From AEGEAN-183 sp964342745 (lineage in GTDB: Bacteria; Pseudomonadota; Gammaproteobacteria; Magnimaribacterales; Magnimaribacteraceae), in NCBI GenBank assembly GCA_964342745.1, contig CAYFFW010000004.1, forward strand, positions 1-64,000: a DNA stretch of 64,000 bases, given 5' to 3'. Below, in pieces: positions 1 to 8,511 of this stretch. Position 1 is the stretch's first letter, and each line of letters starts with the position of its first letter. Below the pieces are notes generated by a model. It worked only from the letters and a program-made list of their open reading frames with translations. It did no database searches and was not told the origin of the DNA. The position numbers and the translations under genes were made by a program.

Positions 1-1068
1 CATGAGACTTGGACAAAGACACCGATGGGACCTCATTGTGAAAACACGAAAGCTTGGCCTTTTTGTTTATCGGCAGCAGGGTTAGGACTAAAAATGTATG
101 ACAATGTATTTGATAAAGGAGCACATTCTGCTTACAAGACTTGGCTAGATTACACCAAAGATAAGTACTATGGTTTCGATAAAAAAGGAACTCTGCAATG
201 GGTAACTATGTATTACGATGCTTTAAAGAATCACCATCATAAAATCCCTCCAGCACACGCTTTAGCGATAGCTTTCTATGCTAAACCTCAAGCTCCTGAA
301 TTTGCTGAGTTACTTTATAGGGAGGGGGTTAGATTCTTAAAGTGGGATGATCCTAATGAGCCTATTTCAGGTCAGATTGGTCTAGCTGACAGAATGTTAG
401 CTCTAGGATTATCTATATCAAAAGAGTTTGATGACCAAATAACCCATGAAAGATTAAGGAACTTTGCCGAAGATAACTTTGAACCGAGATACTTTGGTTT
501 AAATGATAGCCAATTTGGTTTTTGGTTTAATCTAGGAGAGAACTGGCCCAGAGGGCAACTTTCTGCTTTGGCTATGTGTGCTGAAGTTTGTGATCCTGGT
601 GCTTGGGAGAGGTTGTTTAATAAACCTAATTTGACAAAGTATCATTCTCCATCAATTCATGGCATTGACTTCCCTTCAGTTGGAGTAAAACAAGCCTGCC
701 ATGATGACGATAAAGGTTTGTTGGTGTTTAAAATTGAAGATGGAGATAAAACGAAAACTAATCAAAAAACTAAAGTCAGCGTTTCAAATATTCCCAATAC
801 CGATCAAGTGGAGGTTTTTTGTGATGGAAAGCCATTCAAGGATTATTCTGTAAATTCTTCAGGAGGCTTGGTCTTAAGTACATCTGTTGCCTCTCATTTA
901 TTCCACATAAAAACTGGATATTTTCTTTCTAAAGAACAAAGAAAGGAGATGGATAAAGGTGTTCAATACCAAAAAAAATCTTCTTCTGATACGTTTAAAA
1001 AAAATTCAGAAGTTAGCAGTAAGATAATATTCAGAAGTAAAAATCTTTTTTTAAATAGATGTTGTTAG
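1..1068 (+). CDS. Linalool dehydratase/isomerase-family protein (5' end outside window)
   Basis: The reading frame is open back to base 1, so the gene is truncated by the window edge; the first in-window ATG (base 25) is probably internal. The visible part resembles the Castellaniella linalool dehydratase/isomerase as I remember it. It has a Cys-Glu pair followed nine residues later by a second Cys (Cys codons at 37-39 and 64-66), then a Tyr-Asp pair and an A-x-x-x-W-L-D-Y stretch. The cysteine spacing equals that of the LDI active-site pair Cys171/Cys180. A Trp/Phe-rich helical region follows, then about 110 residues that look beta-rich and are not part of the short LDI core. In the known enzyme this fold handles hydration and isomerisation of monoterpene alcohols; the substrate here is unknown. 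Family is likely, function uncertain. Confidence 0.65.
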   Translation, partial: HETWTKTPMGPHCENTKAWPFCLSAAGLGLKMYDNVFDKGAHSAYKTWLDYTKDKYYGFDKKGTLQWVTMYYDALKNHHHKIPPAHALAIAFYAKPQAPEFAELLYREGVRFLKWDDPNEPISGQIGLADRMLALGLSISKEFDDQITHERLRNFAEDNFEPRYFGLNDSQFGFWFNLGENWPRGQLSALAMCAEVCDPGAWERLFNKPNLTKYHSPSIHGIDFPSVGVKQACHDDDKGLLVFKIEDGDKTKTNQKTKVSVSNIPNTDQVEVFCDGKPFKDYSVNSSGGLVLSTSVASHLFHIKTGYFLSKEQRKEMDKGVQYQKKSSSDTFKKNSEVSSKIIFRSKNLFLNRCC

Positions 1069-1109
1069 TATGACTGGATGGATAAAGCTATAAAAGGTAA
1101 TTTAATTAT

Positions 1110-1559
1110 CTAAGGGTCTAAGCGAAGTATTTGCCTCTCCGGAGGGAATCCCATCATAATTTTTACTGGAAGACGTAAAGGGAAACCGCGATCCACCATA
1201 TCAAATTCTTCTCCCTCAACAGGCACAGCTACATAGTCTCTAACTTCACCATTAATTGTACCTTTTACATTGGGGTTTTTAACTGCTTCTTTGTACCAAC
1301 TTCTAGGCCAGTGATGAGCAGAAACATAGATTTTCCCATCGGCACTAGTAAATCTAGCAAGCATTCGATCAGATGATTGTCCCTTCTCATCAGTAGTTGT
1401 AATGATAATCATAGGTATGCCACAACCTTGACCAAATTCAGAACATCCTCCTTCGTCCTCAAATGAAGGTTGGTTATAGCCAAGAATTACTGTTTCGAAT
1501 AAGAAAACAAGGACTATATAAACCAATCCTAAATATCCTAACCATTTAAAAGCTTTCAT
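1110..1559 (-). CDS. Membrane-anchored deazaflavin-dependent nitroreductase-like protein (Ddn/DUF385 type)
   Basis: 149 residues. One N-terminal hydrophobic segment (about residues 7-27) should anchor it in the inner membrane. The remainder resembles the split beta-barrel of the Ddn family: an I-I-I-T-T-T strand, a D-G-K-I-Y-V strand, a S-W-Y motif, then N-P-N-V and a basic/hydrophobic strand. Family members use F420 or sometimes other flavins to reduce quinones or nitro compounds; the cofactor cannot be told from sequence. It has its own position, converging with the LDI-type gene and diverging from the acyl-CoA dehydrogenase (62 bases between starts). Two Cys (C-S-E-F-G-Q-G-C) just after the anchor are unusual and could form a disulfide or bind a metal. 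Confidence 0.6.
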   Translation of the reverse strand: MKAFKWLGYLGLVYIVLVFLFETVILGYNQPSFEDEGGCSEFGQGCGIPMIIITTTDEKGQSSDRMLARFTSADGKIYVSAHHWPRSWYKEAVKNPNVKGTINGEVRDYVAVPVEGEEFDMVDRGFPLRLPVKIMMGFPPERQILRLDP

Positions 1560-1621
1560 AAGTTCTCTCTTGAATCTATATAATCAAATGTATCATATGA
1601 AGAATTTAATGTAGAGGTTTG

Positions 1622-2842
1622 ATGAATTTAGAGCAAACAGACAGAGTAAAAGACTTGGCAGTTCAGATTTCTAAATTTATGGACGATCATATTTGGCCAG
1701 CAGAAAAAGTCTATGCTTCTCAAATGGATGCCTTTAGAGAAGAAGGGAATCCTTGGAGGGTGCCTCCCATAATTCAAGAATTAAAAAACAAAGCAAAGAG
1801 TCAAGGGCTTTGGAATTTTTTCTTGCCTGAAAGTAAAAATGGATTTGGTTTAACGAACCTTGAGTACGCACCATTGGCTGAAATAATGGGTCAAGTAAGT
1901 TTTGCTTCTGAAGTGTTTAATTGCTCTGCACCCGACAGCGGTAATATGGAAGTTTTAGACAAATACGGTTCTAAGGAACAACAAGACAAATGGCTTAAAC
2001 CTCTTTTAGAAGGAGAGATAAGGTCTGCATTTGCTATGACTGAACCCGGTGTAGCTTCATCTGATGCTACAAATATATGCAGTACTATTGTGGCGGAAGG
2101 AGATAGTTATGTGATCAACGGAGAGAAGTGGTGGACCTCAGGTTTTGGTAATCCTGACTGTAAGGTGATGATATTCATGGGGGTAACTAATCCTGATAAT
2201 CCAAAGCACCAAAGACAATCTCAAATATTAATACCCACTGATGCTGAAGGGATAAAGCTAAAAAGAATGTTAACTGTATATGGGGTAGATCATGCTCCGG
2301 GAGGTCATGCTCACTTATCCTTTGAAGGTGTAAGGGTACCTAAAGAAAATTTAATATTAGGAGAGGGTAGGGGTTTTGAAATAGCTCAAGGAAGACTAGG
2401 TCCGGGTAGAATTCACCACTGCATGCGCATGATAGGTCAAGCTGAAAGGGCCCTTGAACTACTCTGTAAAAGATCTACTTCTAGAATAGCTTTCGGTAAA
2501 CCTTTAGCTGAATTAGGAGGTAATTATGATGTCATTGCTGATTGCCGAACTGAAATTGAAATGTGCAGACTTCTAACTCTAAAGGCAGCTTACATGATGG
2601 ATAGCGTGGGCAATAAAATTGCTAAAAGTGAAATAGCCCAGATAAAAGTAGCTGTTCCTAATATGGTAGTTCGAGTAATTGATAAAGCCATACAGATACA
2701 TGGAGGGGCAGGGGTATCTCAAGATACACCTTTAGCCGGTCTATATACTTCAACCCGTTTTTTGCGTATAGGCGATGGTCCAGATGAGGTTCATAGAAGG
2801 GCCATAGCAAGGGCAGAATTAAGTAAATATAACTCTGAATAA
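1622..2842 (+). CDS. Acyl-CoA dehydrogenase
   Basis: 406 residues, usual family length. It should catalyse FAD-dependent alpha,beta-dehydrogenation of an acyl-CoA in the cytoplasm. The mid-section has the flavin/substrate signature F-A-M-T-E-P-G-V-A-S-S-D, followed by N-G-x-K-W-W-T-S-G. The C-terminal helical domain has G-R-I-H-H-C-M-R, the I-Q-I-H-G-G-A-G motif and a late R-I-G-D-G-P-D-E-V-H-R. These C-terminal features recall the longer-substrate ACAD10/11-like subgroup. I chose ATG 1622 over the TTG one codon upstream because AGAGG lies six bases before it. Substrate not determinable. Confidence 0.88.
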   Translation: MNLEQTDRVKDLAVQISKFMDDHIWPAEKVYASQMDAFREEGNPWRVPPIIQELKNKAKSQGLWNFFLPESKNGFGLTNLEYAPLAEIMGQVSFASEVFNCSAPDSGNMEVLDKYGSKEQQDKWLKPLLEGEIRSAFAMTEPGVASSDATNICSTIVAEGDSYVINGEKWWTSGFGNPDCKVMIFMGVTNPDNPKHQRQSQILIPTDAEGIKLKRMLTVYGVDHAPGGHAHLSFEGVRVPKENLILGEGRGFEIAQGRLGPGRIHHCMRMIGQAERALELLCKRSTSRIAFGKPLAELGGNYDVIADCRTEIEMCRLLTLKAAYMMDSVGNKIAKSEIAQIKVAVPNMVVRVIDKAIQIHGGAGVSQDTPLAGLYTSTRFLRIGDGPDEVHRRAIARAELSKYNSE

Positions 2843-2865
2843 ATCTATATATAAGCTAGGTATAT

Positions 2866-4995
2866 TTATACAAGGTCGGCATTCATTACTTTATTCCAAG
2901 CTGAAATAAAGTCATTAACAAACTTCTGTTTACTATCATCACTGGCATAAACTTCAGCTAAAGCTCTTAGTTGAGAGTTGGAACCAAAAACTAAATCTAC
3001 TCTAGTGGCAGTTCTAACTTTATCCCCTGAAGAACGATCTTTTGCTTCGTAAGTGTTATCTCCAGACGGTGTCCATGCCACACTCATATCAAGTAAGTTT
3101 ACAAAAAAGTCACTAGTTAGTTTACCTGGAGTCTCTGAGAACAGCCCATGATTGTCTGTGCTAATCCCGAGAGCCCTCATTCCACCAACAAGCACTGTCA
3201 TCTCAGGAGCTGTTAGTCCAAGCAATTGTGCTTTATCTAACATCATTTCTTCAGAGCTAACAGAAAGCCCTTTCTTATGGAAATTTCGGAATCCATCTGA
3301 AAGAGGTTCAAGTACTGCAAATGACTCAATATCTGTTTGGTCTTCAGAGGCATCTCCTCGTCCTGGTGTAAATGGAACGTTTGTCCCCGAAGCTTTTTCT
3401 ATGCCTACATTACCTCCTAATACTATAACGTCTGCAATGGACGCACCTGTATCAGAAGCTATGCTTTCCAGTACACCCATGACACGTGCAAGTTGTTCTG
3501 GTTTATTTACTTCCCAATCTTTTTGTGGTGCTAGTCGAATACGGGCTCCATTTGCGCCACCACGCATATCAGATCCTCGAAAAGTAGAAGCACTTGCCCA
3601 GGCAGTTTCCACTAACTCTTGAACAGAGAGATCTGTTTCAGAAATTGCTCCCTTAACTGCTTCTATGTCGTAATCAGTATTTCCCTGAGGTACAGGGTCT
3701 TGCCAAATTAATTCTTCTTTAGGAACTTCAGGTCCTAAATATCTAGAAACAGGACCCATATCACGATGTAAGAGCTTAAACCAAGCTCGAGCAAATGCAT
3801 CAGCAAATTCTTCAGGATTTTCGTGAAAATGTTTTGAGATTTTCTTATATGCTTGATCTTCCCTCATGGCCATATCAGCTGTTGTCATCATGGTAGGGAC
3901 CCGCAAAGAAGAGTCTTCAGCGTCTGGTGCCTTATCTTCTTCCTTTTGATCTATAGCATGCCAAACAATCTTACCGGCAGGAGTTTCAACTTTTTCCCAT
4001 TCATAGCCAAACAGAAGATCAAAGTAACCGTTATCCCATTTTGTGGGATTAGCTGTCCAAGCACCTTCAAAACCACTGGTGATAGTATCACTGCCCATTC
4101 CTGAGGCATGATTGCTTTGCCAACCAAAGCCCATATTTTCAAGTGGCGCTCCTTCAGGCTCAGTTTCTACATGTTCTTCAGCTCCTGCTCCATGTCCTTT
4201 ACCAAAGGTATGTCCTCCAGCTACAAGCGCTACCGTCTCTTCATCATTCATAGCCATTCGACCAAAAGTCTCTCTGATATCTTTACCGCTTGCAACAGGA
4301 TCAGGCTCTCCATCAGGACCTTGCGGGTTAACATAGATTAAACCCATCTGAACTGCCCCTAAAGGGCTCGCTAAATCCCTTTCGCCAGAGTATCTTTCAT
4401 TGGCTAACCATTCTGTCTCAATCCCCCAATCAATATCTTCTTCTGGAGCCCAAATATCAGGGCGTCCGCCTCCGAAACCAAAAGTCTTCCCTCCCATGGA
4501 TTCAATCGCAACATTTCCAGCAAGAATTAAAAGATCAGCCCAACTAATCTTATTACCGTATTTTTGTTTAATGGGCCAAAGCAGTCGACGAGCTTTATCT
4601 AAGTTTCCATTATCCGGCCAACTATTAAGAGGTGCAAAGCGTTGAGCTCCTGTTCCGCCTCCGCCGCGACCATCACCTATTCTATAAGTTCCAGCTGCGT
4701 GCCAAGTCATTCTGATAAAGAATGGACCATAATGACCGTAATCGGCAGGCCACCAATCTTGAGAGTCGGTCATAAGATCATTTAAATCTTTCTTTAGGGA
4801 TTCATAATCAAGCTTTTTAAACTCTTCGGCATAGTTAAACCCTTCTTCCATAGGGTCAGATTTTTTACTATGCTGATGGAGAATATTTAAATTTAATTGA
4901 TTTGGCCACCAGTCTTGATTAGATGTCCCTGAAGCACTATTACTTGTTAAGGAACCATGCATTACAGGGCATTTATTTTCATTGTCTTTACTCAT
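2866..4995 (-). CDS. katG: Catalase-peroxidase
   Basis: 709 residues, two tandem peroxidase domains as in bifunctional KatG, which removes H2O2 by catalase and peroxidase activity in the cytoplasm. The N-terminal domain has the distal triad Arg95, Trp98, His99 in R-M-T-W-H, and the proximal heme ligand His262 in G-G-H-T-F-G-K. Tyr221 and Met247 have the 26-residue spacing needed for the Met-Tyr-Trp crosslink that gives catalase activity. The C-terminal domain is the degenerate, heme-less repeat. The start is well supported by AAGGAAGG upstream. Transcribed alone; a 113-base gap separates it from the orphan gene upstream. No OxyR site could be assigned by eye. Confidence 0.97.
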   Translation of the reverse strand: MSKDNENKCPVMHGSLTSNSASGTSNQDWWPNQLNLNILHQHSKKSDPMEEGFNYAEEFKKLDYESLKKDLNDLMTDSQDWWPADYGHYGPFFIRMTWHAAGTYRIGDGRGGGGTGAQRFAPLNSWPDNGNLDKARRLLWPIKQKYGNKISWADLLILAGNVAIESMGGKTFGFGGGRPDIWAPEEDIDWGIETEWLANERYSGERDLASPLGAVQMGLIYVNPQGPDGEPDPVASGKDIRETFGRMAMNDEETVALVAGGHTFGKGHGAGAEEHVETEPEGAPLENMGFGWQSNHASGMGSDTITSGFEGAWTANPTKWDNGYFDLLFGYEWEKVETPAGKIVWHAIDQKEEDKAPDAEDSSLRVPTMMTTADMAMREDQAYKKISKHFHENPEEFADAFARAWFKLLHRDMGPVSRYLGPEVPKEELIWQDPVPQGNTDYDIEAVKGAISETDLSVQELVETAWASASTFRGSDMRGGANGARIRLAPQKDWEVNKPEQLARVMGVLESIASDTGASIADVIVLGGNVGIEKASGTNVPFTPGRGDASEDQTDIESFAVLEPLSDGFRNFHKKGLSVSSEEMMLDKAQLLGLTAPEMTVLVGGMRALGISTDNHGLFSETPGKLTSDFFVNLLDMSVAWTPSGDNTYEAKDRSSGDKVRTATRVDLVFGSNSQLRALAEVYASDDSKQKFVNDFISAWNKVMNADLV

Positions 4996-5108
4996 TCAGA
5001 ACCTTCCTTATGAATTTAATAAGTTAACCTTACATATATTCTAAGTTCTTTTCTATATTCTAGCTAGATTAGATTTGTTACTTTAAAGCAACAGCTAATT
5101 TAAGAAAT

Positions 5109-5525
5109 TTAAGTTAAAGAATTGGATAATGACCTTGGAATCTCTTGAGTTCTAACGTTGTAATTTGGGTGTTCTATTCCTGCAAACAAAGTAGCACCAG
5201 ACTGCAAGTCTTTTACCATAAGATTACTTAATTCAAAGAGAAGAGAATAGAATAAAGTATTAATTTCTTTATTGTCTTTAGAGTTTTTATCTTCAACAAC
5301 AATATTATAGACACGGTCATTCTCACCTATCTGTACCCAAACACTATGCTCCATACCTTTTAGCTCCTCCAATCTAATCTTTCCATAAGGTTCATCTAAG
5401 TATTTGATAGCCATTTTAGCTTTTAAAGGATTTCTGTCTTCGTTAACAGAATTAATGTCTAAGGTTTCAAAAATTATAGAAACCTTACTTCCAATGTTCA
5501 CAGGGCATTCTTTTAATTCTTTCAT
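5109..5525 (-). CDS. Uncharacterised protein, 138 aa
   Basis: I do not recognise this gene. It encodes a soluble, charged protein with no signal peptide and no membrane segment, and its codon use looks like that of its neighbours. The middle carries alternating strands (V-W-V-Q-I, Y-N-I-V-V-E), then an amphipathic helix-like stretch (L-F-Y-S-L-L-F-E-L-S-N-L-M), ending in G-A-T-L-F-A-G-I-E. It lies upstream of katG on the same strand with 113 bases between, and is divergent from coaD. A small alpha/beta protein is plausible; no function is proposed. Confidence 0.6.
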   Translation of the reverse strand: MKELKECPVNIGSKVSIIFETLDINSVNEDRNPLKAKMAIKYLDEPYGKIRLEELKGMEHSVWVQIGENDRVYNIVVEDKNSKDNKEINTLFYSLLFELSNLMVKDLQSGATLFAGIEHPNYNVRTQEIPRSLSNSLT

Positions 5526-5729
5526 TCTTTTGTAGAAAGGCTAGTAGACATTGTGTCTAAAAAAAGGAAAATGAAAATAGATTTAAAGGGAATTTTACAG
5601 GTATTTAGTCAACAATACTATGGTAGTAAGTTTACGTAGAATGAAGTTAATATTTGAATAATAGTTATCTCAATGAGATTCTTTTTTTTATAAAATATGG
5701 GAGAATGCAAGTGATTAAAGGAACAATAA

Positions 5730-6209
5730 ATGAAAAAAGCTTTATATCCCGGAACTTTTGATCCAATTACTCTTGGGCACATAGATATTATTGACAGAGC
5801 TCTTCATTTATTTGATCAAGTAACTATAGCGATAGCCACTAGTGAAGCCAAAACTCCTCTTTTTTCTCTAGAAGAAAGAATTGATCAAATTGATTCAATT
5901 TTCAAAGGGAATAAAAATGTAAGAGCCATTGGCTTTACTGGATTAGTTGTTGATCTTGCTAAGGAAGAAGATACTAATGTTCTCATTAGGGGGTTGAGGG
6001 CCGTTTCAGACTTTGAATACGAGTTTCAGTTAGCAAACATGAATAGGGCCATGTCTCCTGACCTTGAAAGTGTCTTTTTAACTCCTAAAGCTAAGTTTTC
6101 TTTTCTTTCATCTACCTTGGTTCGAGAAATTGCTTCAATGGGAGGGGAGTTATCCGCTTTTGTTGATCCAATAGTTGAGGAAGCCCTAAAAGATCGTTTT
6201 AAGGGTTAA
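5730..6209 (+). CDS. coaD: Phosphopantetheine adenylyltransferase
   Basis: 159 residues, normal length for CoaD, which transfers AMP from ATP to 4'-phosphopantetheine to give dephospho-CoA, the penultimate step of CoA synthesis. The N-terminus has Y-P-G-T-F-D-P-I-T-L-G-H with the T/H-x-G-H nucleotidyltransferase motif. R-G-L-R-A-V-S-D-F-E-Y-E-F-Q is the conserved mid-section, and S-S-T-L-V-R-E-I is the late motif. AAGGA lies eight bases before the ATG. It ends one base before the convergent mutM stop. Confidence 0.97.
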   Translation: MKKALYPGTFDPITLGHIDIIDRALHLFDQVTIAIATSEAKTPLFSLEERIDQIDSIFKGNKNVRAIGFTGLVVDLAKEEDTNVLIRGLRAVSDFEYEFQLANMNRAMSPDLESVFLTPKAKFSFLSSTLVREIASMGGELSAFVDPIVEEALKDRFKG

Positions 6210-6210
6210 T

Positions 6211-7026
6211 TTATGATTGGCATTTAGGGCAGTAAACACTGCTCCTGTTGGACAAGCGAATTTCCTTTAATTTTGAAGAGCAGATCTTACAGCTTAAACC
6301 AGGTCTACCATATACAAGTAATTCATTTTTAAAATAACCCGGCTGACTATTAGTTCCTAAAAAATCACGTAAAGTTGTACCTCCTTGATCTATTGATTTT
6401 TGCAGTATCTCTCTAATGGAAGAAGCTAAAAGTTCATATTGTTTTTTACTAACAGCCCCTGCTCTTTTTTTAGGTCTTATACCTGATAAGAATAAAGCTT
6501 CTGAAGCATAAATATTTCCAACTCCGGTAACTATTTTTGAATTCATAATAAAGTTCTTTACTGGAGATCTCCTTTTTCTTGAGATTTGAAATAAATATTC
6601 TCCTGAGAAATAATTTCCAAGCGGTTCTGGACCTAAATCCTTTAAAAGTGAGTGTGATTCAATATCTTTTGACCACAGGAAAGAACCAAATCTTCTGGGA
6701 TCTCTGTATCTTAATAAGATTGTTTCATTAAAAATGATATCAATATGATCATGTTTTTCTGGCTTTACATAGGTATCTATAATCCTTAAAGAACCAGACA
6801 TCCCAAGATGAATAATGAGTGAGCCTGTATCGCTTTTTAAAATTAAATACTTAGCTCTTCTTTTTATAGAAGAAAAAGTTTTACCTATTAAGTTTTCTTT
6901 TAAGTCTTTTTCAGGAATTTCCCATCGCAGCTTAGGAGTCCTGATTAAAATATTGGAAATAGGTAAGTTTAATATATGAGGCTCAATACCTCTTAAAGTT
7001 GTCTCGACTTCAGGGAGTTCAGGCAC
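6211..7026 (-). CDS. mutM: Formamidopyrimidine-DNA glycosylase
   Basis: 271 residues. Bifunctional base-excision glycosylase/AP lyase that removes 8-oxoguanine and formamidopyrimidines. After the initiator Met the sequence begins P-E-L-P-E-V-E-T, with the catalytic Pro and Glu. The Lys-containing loop, the helix-two-turn-helix region (N-I-Y-A-S-E-A-L-F) and the C-terminal zinc finger (C-K-I-C ... C-P-K-C) are present. Downstream of tolC with a three-base gap, so probably co-transcribed with it. Confidence 0.97.
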   Translation of the reverse strand: MPELPEVETTLRGIEPHILNLPISNILIRTPKLRWEIPEKDLKENLIGKTFSSIKRRAKYLILKSDTGSLIIHLGMSGSLRIIDTYVKPEKHDHIDIIFNETILLRYRDPRRFGSFLWSKDIESHSLLKDLGPEPLGNYFSGEYLFQISRKRRSPVKNFIMNSKIVTGVGNIYASEALFLSGIRPKKRAGAVSKKQYELLASSIREILQKSIDQGGTTLRDFLGTNSQPGYFKNELLVYGRPGLSCKICSSKLKEIRLSNRSSVYCPKCQS

Positions 7027-7029
7027 CTT

Positions 7030-8367
7030 TTATTTCATCTGCGAACTAATATTAAATAAATCTTCAGGGCTTAATGATCCTACTGACTTTTTAAGTCTTA
7101 GTACTGAAATAATGTAATCGTATCGAGATTTAGCGTAATCTCTTTGTGCAGCATAAAGACCTCTCTCGGCTTGTAAAAGATCAACAACATTTCTAAAACC
7201 TCCACCAAATCCTATTTCAGTGGCCTCTAAAGATGATTTAGCTGAAGTAAGAGCTTGTTTTCTTGCAGTAACATTAGCTGATTGGGTTTGAACATTGAAA
7301 TGACTAGTTCTAATTTCTCTAATAACAGTTCTCTCTGTAAGCAAAGAGTATTCTTTACTTCTATCATACTCAGCCCAAGACTGTCTTCTGGCAGAGCTAA
7401 TAGCACCTCCAGCAAAAATTGGAACATTTACTTGTATCTGATATTGCCTGTTATCTGACTCTAGGTCATAAAGAGGATTTTGAATAAATCCTCCAAATTT
7501 CCCTTGTCTAGAAGTACTTCTGGTAACTCTTCCAACAATATCAACTTGAGGGAGATGTGCTGAACCTCTTGACCTGGCATTACTCTTAGCTGCAGAAGCA
7601 TTAAGTAAAGAAGCTTTTAATTGAAAATTATTTGCTAATCCTGTTTTTACCCATTCTTCTCTTTCAATAGGGTAAGGTGGCGGAGTAGGGTATTCATCTT
7701 TCAAAGGGGATAAAAGAGGGATTTTTCCTCCAATAATGGATGCTAAAGATTCTTTTGCAGAATCGAGTTGAGCTTCTCTAGAGATTTTTCCTACAACACT
7801 TAAATCATAAGCTGCCTGAGTTTCTTGCACTTCAGTTATCGAGGCCAAACCAACATCAAATCTTGCTTTAGCTTGGTCTCTTTGCCTTCCAATTGCATCA
7901 AGTTCAGCTTTAGCAGCATTTAAACTATCTATTGCATACAATACATCAAAGTAACTAGTTGCCACTCGAACCATAGTTTCTTGCTGTTGAGATGAAAACT
8001 CTGCAGCAGCACTTTTTGTTAAAGCTTTCCCCTGTCTAAATTGAAACCATTTATCTAAGCGAAAAAGAGGTTGTCTTAATGATCCTGAATAATTATTAGA
8101 GTTATATTCATCAAGTAGGGTTTCTTCTAATCTGTATTCATTCCAACCCGTAGACCCGCTAACAGTTATAGAAGGTAATAACCCAGCCCTTGCTTGAACT
8201 TTGTATTCTTTACCAGCTCTAAAAGATGCTTCTGCAGCCTTAAAGGTCGGGTCATTGATTAGTGCAAGTTCATATATATCTTTTAAATCTTCAGCCCAAG
8301 AGTGAGAAATATGAAAGATAAAAAGATTTAAAACAAGTAAGACTTTTACTACTTTTACTTTTGTCAT
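7030..8367 (-). CDS. tolC: TolC-family outer-membrane efflux channel
   Basis: 445 residues from the chosen start. Trimeric outer-membrane channel that completes tripartite efflux pumps and type I secretion systems. An N-terminal signal peptide ends near S-W-A-E. The repeated TolC architecture is visible: two halves of long heptad-like helices separated by strands, beginning D-L-K-D-I-Y-E-L-A-L-x-N-D-P. I prefer this ATG over one four codons upstream because GGAG sits six bases before it and the shorter version has a cleaner signal peptide. Divergent from thiC. No pump genes are adjacent, as is common for tolC. Confidence 0.9.
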   Translation of the reverse strand: MTKVKVVKVLLVLNLFIFHISHSWAEDLKDIYELALINDPTFKAAEASFRAGKEYKVQARAGLLPSITVSGSTGWNEYRLEETLLDEYNSNNYSGSLRQPLFRLDKWFQFRQGKALTKSAAAEFSSQQQETMVRVATSYFDVLYAIDSLNAAKAELDAIGRQRDQAKARFDVGLASITEVQETQAAYDLSVVGKISREAQLDSAKESLASIIGGKIPLLSPLKDEYPTPPPYPIEREEWVKTGLANNFQLKASLLNASAAKSNARSRGSAHLPQVDIVGRVTRSTSRQGKFGGFIQNPLYDLESDNRQYQIQVNVPIFAGGAISSARRQSWAEYDRSKEYSLLTERTVIREIRTSHFNVQTQSANVTARKQALTSAKSSLEATEIGFGGGFRNVVDLLQAERGLYAAQRDYAKSRYDYIISVLRLKKSVGSLSPEDLFNISSQMK

Positions 8368-8511
8368 GTCTAACTCCATTTTTAAGGTGTATTAGTCAAG
8401 TATAACACCTAATTCTTTTTAACCTCAATATTTTTGTAAATTATCTTAAAACACATCTATTTTAAGAATTAGATATATATAATAAGAGTCTTAAATACAC
8501 CTCATAAGAAA

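Noticed and set aside
3152..3622. 156-codon open frame antisense to katG
   Set aside because: It lies wholly within the strongly supported katG, has no family features, and is low-complexity Ser/Pro-rich as expected of an opposite-strand shadow.
3853..4645. Further antisense frames across katG
   Set aside because: Same reason; none has a recognisable domain or a start signal, and katG is unbroken.
8368..8511. TPP riboswitch upstream of thiC
   Set aside because: I looked for the conserved aptamer blocks and did not find them; reported as an absence only.
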